Origin: a bacterium
Lineage (GTDB): Bacteria > Bacillota > Clostridia > Oscillospirales > Oscillospiraceae
Direction: 5' to 3'
Assembly: GCA_019424865.1 (NCBI GenBank)
Contig: JAHYYS010000054.1
Coordinates: forward strand, 1 to 18,003
DNA length: 18,003 nt
Part shown: in pieces, positions 14,248-18,003 of the stretch
Numbering within the stretch: position 1 is the first letter of the stretch
How the letters are laid out: each line of letters opens with the position of its first letter
Notes under the pieces: model-generated
Seen by the model: only the letters and a program-made list of their open reading frames with translations
The model's database searches: none
Told to the model about the DNA's origin: nothing
Translations under genes and position numbers: made by a program

Positions 14248-14604
14248 ATGCTGTTTGTAGAATACCCCAAATGCAGCACCTGCCAGCGGGCCAAAAAATT
14301 CCTGGACAGCCGGGGCACGGTTTATGAGGACCGGCACATCAAGGAGCAAAACCCCAACCAGGAGGAGCTTCGCACCTGGTGGCAGGCCAGCGGCCTGCCG
14401 CTCAAGCGCTTTTTCAATACCTCCGGCCTGCAGTACAAGGCCCTGGGGCTGAAGGACAAGCTGCCCGGCCTGTCGGAGGAGGAGCAGCTGGCCCTGCTGG
14501 CCACGGACGGGATGCTGGTCAAGCGCCCCATCCTGGTGGGAGAGGGCTTTGTCCTGGTGGGCTTCCGGGAGGGAGAGTGGGAGGAAAAGCTCTCCCGTTC
14601 CTGA
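14248..14604 (+). CDS. Spx/MgsR (ArsC-family) protein
   Basis: 118 residues with a thioredoxin-like ArsC fold. The N-terminal redox motif is C9-S-T-C12 in YPKCSTCQRAKKFL. The KRPI element (Arg93) near the end, followed by VGEGFVLVGF, is the signature shared by Spx, MgsR and YffB-type proteins. The CxxC pair fits a redox switch or a reductase. Spx proper also needs an RNA polymerase alpha-binding surface, which I cannot judge by eye, so no symbol is given. The AGGAG upstream is about a dozen bases from ATG 14248, rather far. Monocistronic: own promoter before and a terminator after. Confidence 0.87.
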   Translation: MLFVEYPKCSTCQRAKKFLDSRGTVYEDRHIKEQNPNQEELRTWWQASGLPLKRFFNTSGLQYKALGLKDKLPGLSEEEQLALLATDGMLVKRPILVGEGFVLVGFREGEWEEKLSRS

Positions 14605-14739
14605 AAGAAACCCCAAGTTTTCCGAATTTTCCACGCGTCCAGCCTCCAAACCCGAGAAACAGGCGGGCCTGAGGCAGGAGACTGGAAAGGGTGGAAGGGG
14701 TCTCCACGGTTGAGCGATGCATTCCCCGGCCATAATGAG

Positions 14740-14780
14740 AGGGCGGGCGGCTGACGTGCCGCCCGCCCTTTGAGTTTTTT
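14740..14780 (+). terminator. Terminator between the Spx-like gene and spoIVB
   Basis: AGGGCGGGCGGC (14740-14751) and GCCGCCCGCCCT (14758-14769) make a perfect 12-bp stem, followed by TTGAGTTTTTT. It ends just before the spoIVB Shine-Dalgarno, so it also isolates spoIVB. A second 6-bp pairing GGAGAC/GTCTCC lies upstream (14677-14705). Confidence 0.85.
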
Positions 14781-14794
14781 AAGGGGGTGGAACT

Positions 14795-15916
14795 GTGGAG
14801 CAGGATTCCAAGCAGAAAACGGGGCCGGGCGTATGGGCCGCCGCGGCGGGGACGGCGGTGCTGGGCCTGATGCTGCTGCTGTCCCTGTCGGGGGATCGGG
14901 CCCAGACGGCCCAGGCCTCTGCCGCAGCGGTGCTGGAGCTGTCCCGACAGGCGGCGGTGTCCGGCCAGACCGGGACAGAACAGCCGGTGGGGGAGCAGGT
15001 GGTCCCCATCGGCAAGGCGGTGGGCATCAAGCTCTTTTCCGACGGCGTCCTGGTGGTCGGATTGACGGAAGTGGAGACGGAAGCAGGGGCCCTGTGTCCC
15101 GGGCGGGACTGCGGCCTGAAAGAGGGGGATGTGATCACCCATATCAACGGCACAGAGGTGGATACCATTGAGCAGGTTCAGGCCCTGGTGGAGGAGCAGG
15201 AGGACGAGAAGCTCACCATCCAGGCCACCCGGGGCCAGCGGCGCCTGCAGCTGACAGCGGCGGCGGTGGAGAACAGCCAGGGCGTCTATCAGCTGGGGGT
15301 GTGGCTGCGGGATTCCATGGCCGGCATCGGCACCCTGACCTTTTATGACCCGGGCAGCGGCGTATTCGCCGCGCTGGGCCACGGCATCAACGACGTGGAT
15401 ACCGCCATGCTGATGCCGCTGCAGTCGGGCAGCATTATGCCGGCCAGCGTCACAGATGTAAAGAGGGGGGCCAGCGGCCAGCCGGGCGAGCTGCACGGGC
15501 AGTTTGACCTGACCCAGGACCTGGGCACGCTGTATGCCAACACCAGCCAGGGAATTTTCGGTCAGCTGAAGCAGGCGGAAACCGTGGCCGGACTGGAGCC
15601 CGTCCCCGTGGCCAGCCGGGAGCAGGTGAAGACGGGGAAGGCCACTATCCTCTCCAACATCCGCGGCGATGAGGTGGAGGAGTTTGAGGTGGAAATCACC
15701 CACGTCTATGACCAGGATGAGGGGGCGCGCAGCCTGATGCTTCAGGTCACCGATCCGGATCTGCTGGAGGCCACCGGCGGCATCGTGCAGGGGATGAGCG
15801 GCAGCCCCATCCTGCAGGACGGCCGTCTGGTGGGGGCCGTGACCCATGTGCTTGTGAACGATCCGACGCGGGGATACGGGATTTTTATTGAAAATATGCT
15901 GGACGCGGCAGGATAA
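14795..15916 (+). CDS. spoIVB: SpoIVB sporulation signalling peptidase
   Basis: S55-family serine protease that, in Bacillus, is secreted from the forespore and triggers pro-sigma-K processing. The 373 residues hold an N-terminal membrane anchor at about 13-32, a PDZ domain at about 78-150 (CGLKEGDVITHINGTEV) and the peptidase domain. His196 in FAALGHGINDVDT and Ser335 in GGIVQGMSGSPILQDG match the catalytic positions. It begins with GTG 14795, preceded by AAGGGGGTGG. In most spore formers spo0A lies directly after spoIVB; here a terminator and brnQ follow, so the usual pair is split. No clear forespore (sigma-F/G) promoter was found. Confidence 0.93.
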   Translation: MEQDSKQKTGPGVWAAAAGTAVLGLMLLLSLSGDRAQTAQASAAAVLELSRQAAVSGQTGTEQPVGEQVVPIGKAVGIKLFSDGVLVVGLTEVETEAGALCPGRDCGLKEGDVITHINGTEVDTIEQVQALVEEQEDEKLTIQATRGQRRLQLTAAAVENSQGVYQLGVWLRDSMAGIGTLTFYDPGSGVFAALGHGINDVDTAMLMPLQSGSIMPASVTDVKRGASGQPGELHGQFDLTQDLGTLYANTSQGIFGQLKQAETVAGLEPVPVASREQVKTGKATILSNIRGDEVEEFEVEITHVYDQDEGARSLMLQVTDPDLLEATGGIVQGMSGSPILQDGRLVGAVTHVLVNDPTRGYGIFIENMLDAAG

Positions 15917-15917
15917 T

Positions 15918-15953
15918 AAAAATGCCAGAGGTGGATTTGCCTCTGGCATTTTT
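15918..15953 (+). terminator. Intrinsic terminator of spoIVB
   Basis: AAAAATGCCAGAGG (15918-15931) and CCTCTGGCATTTTT (15940-15953): perfect 14-bp inverted repeat, 8-nt loop, T run on + and A run making it bidirectional. It starts one base after the stop codon. Confidence 0.95.
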
Positions 15954-16047
15954 GATCTGCTGTGCCATACTTCATATGAGGTGCGGGCGGAGGTCCAGCA
16001 GGGACCGTCCGGAGAGCCGAGGATCTTTTTTCATCCGGAATAATCGG

Positions 16048-16083
16048 AAAGCGCCGCCGCTGAAACATCAGCGGCGGCGCTTT
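16048..16083 (-). terminator. Stem-loop between spoIVB and brnQ, short U tract
   Basis: AAAGCGCCGCCGCTGA (16048-16063) and TCAGCGGCGGCGCTTT (16068-16083) form a perfect 16-bp stem with an ACAA-type tetraloop. It is 23 bp beyond the brnQ stop on the minus strand and probably ends that transcript. Only three T follow, so efficiency is uncertain. Confidence 0.7.
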
Positions 16084-16106
16084 GCTGCAGTGGATTGTAA
16101 AAAGAC

Positions 16107-17456
16107 TCAGGACCGGAGGGGCCGGAGCCGGCATAGGATCAGCCCCACCGTCAGGCCGGCCAGGGCAGGGACCACCCAGCCCATCCCCACGGAGAAGAGA
16201 GGGAGGAAGCTCCGGGCGGGCCGCAGCAGGGCGTCAGTCCCCAGCAGGGCCTTGACCCCGGCGGGCAGGGCGTTGAGAAAATCCAGGGCCGCGGCCGCGG
16301 CAGTGGGAATGGTCACGGCGATGAAAACCCGCCGGTCATAGGAGAACCAGCCGCCCCCCAGACACAGCAGGGACAGGGTGATGGTCAGGGGATAGAGGAA
16401 CATGAGCACCGGCGTGGACAGCTGGATGATGCGGTTCAGGCCGAAGTTGGCCACGCCGAAGGCGAACAGGCAAAAGAGGACGGCGTAGGTCCGGTAGCTC
16501 AGGGACTTGGGGAACAGCTGGGAGAACATGGAGGCGCAGGCGGTGATCAGGCCGATGGCCGTCTTCATGCAGGCCAGGGTGACGGTGATGCCCAGAATCA
16601 CCCCGCCCGCAGGGCCAAAGTAGTGGGTGCCGATCTGGTACAGTGCCTCGCCGCCGTCGGCGGAGATACCGTATACCGCCCGGGACTGTCCCCCTACTAC
16701 AGTGAGGGCACAGTAGATGGCGGCCATCAGAGCGGTGCTGAACAGACCGGCCCGGATGGTGTCGGCGGAGATCTTCCGGGGAGAGCTGACGCCCAGCCCG
16801 CGGATGGCGTCGATGAGGATGATGCCAAAGGCCAGAGAGGCCAGGGCGTCCAGGGTGTTGTAGCCGTCCAGAAGGCCCTGGAAGAAGGGGGCGGAGGCAT
16901 AGGTTTCCGTGGGGGCCAGGGCGGATACGTCCCCCATGGGCCGGAAGAGGGCGGTGAGGGTGAGCGCCGCCAGAAACAGCAGGAACAGGGGATTGAGAAT
17001 CTTCCCCACCCAGGTGAGAATACCTGAAGGCCGCAGAGAGAAATAGAGCACGAGGAGGAAAAAGACCGCCGAAAACAGGCACAGGGCCGGGCCGGCGGTC
17101 CCCTCAGGCAGCAGCGGCTGGATGCCGGTGGAGAAGGACACGGTGGCCGTGCGGGGGATGGCGAACAGCGGCCCGATGGAGAGGTACAAAGCACAGGTGA
17201 AGAAATAGCTGTACCGCCGCCCCACTTTCTCCGCCATCTGAAACATGCCGTCGCTGCGGGAGATGCCCATGGCGGCGATGCCCAACAGAGGCAGCCCCAC
17301 GCCGGTGAGGCAGAAGCCTACACAGGCGGGCCACAGGGCAGACCCGGCCTGCTGTCCCATGTGAACCGGGAAGATTAAATTACCCGCCCCGAAAAACAGG
17401 CCGAACAGCATGGAGGCCAGCAGCAGGTACTCCTTTGCGGTCAATTTCCGGTCCAT
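16107..17456 (-). CDS. brnQ: Branched-chain amino acid transporter, BrnQ (LIVCS) family
   Basis: Sodium- or proton-coupled carrier for Leu, Ile and Val, 449 residues with about twelve membrane segments. The family signature FGLFFGAGNLIFPVHMGQQAG occurs near residue 15, followed by GVGLPLLGIAAMG and SIGPLFAIPRTATVSFSTG. The substrate-binding helices look uninterrupted. ATG 17456 was chosen because AAGGGG is eight bases before it; an in-frame GTG at 17465 overlaps that Shine-Dalgarno. A consensus promoter lies about 60 bp upstream. I found no T-box leader, which controls many clostridial brnQ genes. It is monocistronic, convergent with spoIVB. Confidence 0.94.
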   Translation of the reverse strand: MDRKLTAKEYLLLASMLFGLFFGAGNLIFPVHMGQQAGSALWPACVGFCLTGVGLPLLGIAAMGISRSDGMFQMAEKVGRRYSYFFTCALYLSIGPLFAIPRTATVSFSTGIQPLLPEGTAGPALCLFSAVFFLLVLYFSLRPSGILTWVGKILNPLFLLFLAALTLTALFRPMGDVSALAPTETYASAPFFQGLLDGYNTLDALASLAFGIILIDAIRGLGVSSPRKISADTIRAGLFSTALMAAIYCALTVVGGQSRAVYGISADGGEALYQIGTHYFGPAGGVILGITVTLACMKTAIGLITACASMFSQLFPKSLSYRTYAVLFCLFAFGVANFGLNRIIQLSTPVLMFLYPLTITLSLLCLGGGWFSYDRRVFIAVTIPTAAAAALDFLNALPAGVKALLGTDALLRPARSFLPLFSVGMGWVVPALAGLTVGLILCRLRPLRS

Positions 17457-17515
17457 TGTCAGCACCCCTTCTGGTTATCTGAAATCTGCAGCGCGTGCAA
17501 GCGTCTGCTTGTCCC

Positions 17516-17544
17516 ATTATACACGCTCACCGCCCGGGCCGCAA
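17516..17544 (-). promoter_or_regulatory. Sigma-A promoter of brnQ
   Basis: On the minus strand TTGCGG (17539-17544), 17-bp spacer, perfect TATAAT (17516-17521). The short leader contains a CAAGC-AGAC-GCTTG hairpin (about 17499-17512). Confidence 0.8.
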
Positions 17545-17676
17545 CTTGAATGTTTCGCAGACAGCGTCTCTGCTGTGGGGAGCTGACCTTCCGGCCGGAT
17601 GAGAGACTTGTGACAGCATGGGGCATATTCAGATCTGCACATGGAAAGAAAACAGATAGAAAAGCGGGGCTCGAAA

Positions 17677-17685
17677 TGGTATAAT
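17677..17685 (+). promoter_or_regulatory. Extended -10 promoter upstream of the phosphatase fragment
   Basis: TGGTATAAT is a perfect extended -10 element. No good -35 lies at the right distance, which extended -10 promoters tolerate. It would transcribe the broken phosphatase fragment and run into the hairpins at 17907-17988. Confidence 0.55.
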
Positions 17686-17739
17686 GCTGCTGATGCTGAA
17701 GTGGAAAACATATTATGATGTGAAAGGACAGCACGTAAA

Positions 17740-17793
17740 ATGGTTAAAATTCTGTTTGTCTGCCACGGCAGTATCTGGGCAGCACATGAATAG
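17740..17793 (+). pseudogene. 5' remnant of a low-molecular-weight protein tyrosine phosphatase gene
   Basis: An 18-codon ORF with GAAAGGA upstream reads MVKILFVCHGSIWAAHE then stop. The first ten residues match the start of LMW-PTP proteins, whose P-loop continues V-C-x-x-N-I-C-R-S-P. Here Asn is Ser, the second Cys is Trp, and one missing base shifts the frame so the Arg-Ser-Pro codons are lost. The nucleotides GCAGC-ACATG still resemble the Arg-Ser-Pro-Met stretch, so homology fades near 17797. No rest of the gene follows. It has a working-looking promoter and ribosome-binding site, indicating recent loss. Confidence 0.65.
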
Positions 17794-17842
17794 AGGCCAG
17801 AAACCCTTGATTTTACTGGACTTTCTCAAATGACCGCTGGGA

Positions 17843-17864
17843 ATTTACTACTTATTTACTACTT
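17843..17864. repeat. Tandem 11-bp repeats like Tn916 integrase arm sites (DR-2)
   Basis: Two adjacent identical copies of ATTTACTACTT (17843-17853 and 17854-17864). On the minus strand they read AAGTAGTAAAT twice. From memory this matches the DR-2 arm sequence bound by the N-terminal domain of Tn916 integrase, whose core is AGTAGTAAAT. Such repeats sit near the ends of Tn916/Tn1549-type integrative conjugative elements. No integrase gene is visible before the window ends. Confidence 0.6.
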
Positions 17865-17906
17865 TAGATAACGAGTGATTATAGCCTCAACAACGATATA
17901 AAATCT

Positions 17907-17938
17907 GAAAGGAACATCGTGCAAACGGTGTCCCTTTC
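17907..17938. other. Imperfect stem-loop
   Basis: GAAAGG (17907-17912) pairs with CCTTTC (17933-17938), continuing as ACA/TGT and CG/CG with one mismatch and a G-U pair. There is no U tract. Together with the next terminator it would end rightward transcription from 17685. Confidence 0.45.
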
Positions 17939-17948
17939 TCATGGGCGG

Positions 17949-17988
17949 AAGCCGCAGATTTTGAAAAAAGTCTGCGGCTTTTCTTTTT
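17949..17988 (+). terminator. Intrinsic terminator near the window end
   Basis: AAGCCGCAGA (17949-17958) and TCTGCGGCTT (17971-17980), extended by inner T/A pairing, followed by TTCTTTTT. It is oriented for + strand transcripts. The only visible promoter for it is the one at 17677-17685. Confidence 0.85.
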
Positions 17989-18003
17989 GCCCAAAAGCAG
18001 AAA

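Noticed and set aside
14719..14745. Forespore sigma-G promoter for spoIVB around CATAATG (14731-14737)
   Set aside because: The -10 is plausible but the -35 at the right distance (GGTTG) does not fit, and the start would fall in the terminator hairpin.
17457..17760. T-box leader for brnQ
   Set aside because: The promoter is about 60 bp from the start codon and no T-box sequence (AGGGTGG-type) is found on the minus strand.
17866..18003. 3' end of an integrase gene on the minus strand
   Set aside because: Two frames are open for under 50 codons, but they run through two hairpins and the residues do not resemble a tyrosine recombinase C-terminus.

Overview
The window is a GC-rich chromosomal segment from a Gram-positive, probably endospore-forming member of the Clostridia. 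It most resembles the gut Oscillospiraceae (Flavonifractor/Oscillibacter-like). That placement is inferred from the gene set: a meso-DAP-type MurE, a clostridial-type dcw order with murA and divIB ahead of ftsZ and no ftsA, a SpoIVB sporulation protease, the Lachnospiraceae/Oscillospiraceae-type LysA, GC-rich genes and strong Shine-Dalgarno sequences. No rRNA, tRNA, CRISPR array or complete mobile element is visible.

Layout. (1) 1-252 has no credible gene; it holds a three-stem palindromic element and one copy of a GC-rich dispersed repeat. (2) 253-9175 (+) is a division and cell-wall (dcw) cluster: murE, mraY, ftsW, murG, murA, divIB/ftsQ, ftsZ. murF and murD, normally found here, are absent, as is murC. 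Several gaps carry palindromes, and the murG-murA gap carries a 135-bp tandem repeat. ftsZ has its own tandem promoters and a leader stem-loop, and the cluster ends at a strong bidirectional terminator. (3) 9259-11727 (-) holds lrgA-lrgB and a separate lysA. (4) 11913-13473 (+) is a uracil permease gene behind an attenuator-like leader: promoter, 25-codon leader ORF, U tract and intrinsic terminator. (5) 13624-15916 (+) holds a small helical protein, a Spx/ArsC-family protein and spoIVB, separated by terminators and promoters. (6) 16107-17456 (-) is brnQ with its own promoter. (7) 17457-18003 is less GC-rich: a broken 5' fragment of a low-molecular-weight protein tyrosine phosphatase gene is followed by 11-bp direct repeats that look like Tn916-type integrase arm sites, then hairpins. 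This suggests the edge or scar of an integrative element.

How the genes fit together. MurE adds meso-DAP to UDP-MurNAc-dipeptide, and LysA turns the same DAP into lysine. MurA starts the precursor pathway. MraY and MurG make lipid I and lipid II, FtsW polymerises lipid II at the septum, and DivIB and FtsZ belong to the divisome. The remaining genes are transport, redox/stress and sporulation functions with their own signals.

The most interesting candidates are the uracil permease leader, which looks like a translation-coupled UTP-sensing attenuator unlike the PyrR type usual in Firmicutes; the repeat-filled, gene-depleted dcw cluster; and the right-hand junction. None could be tested by database search here.
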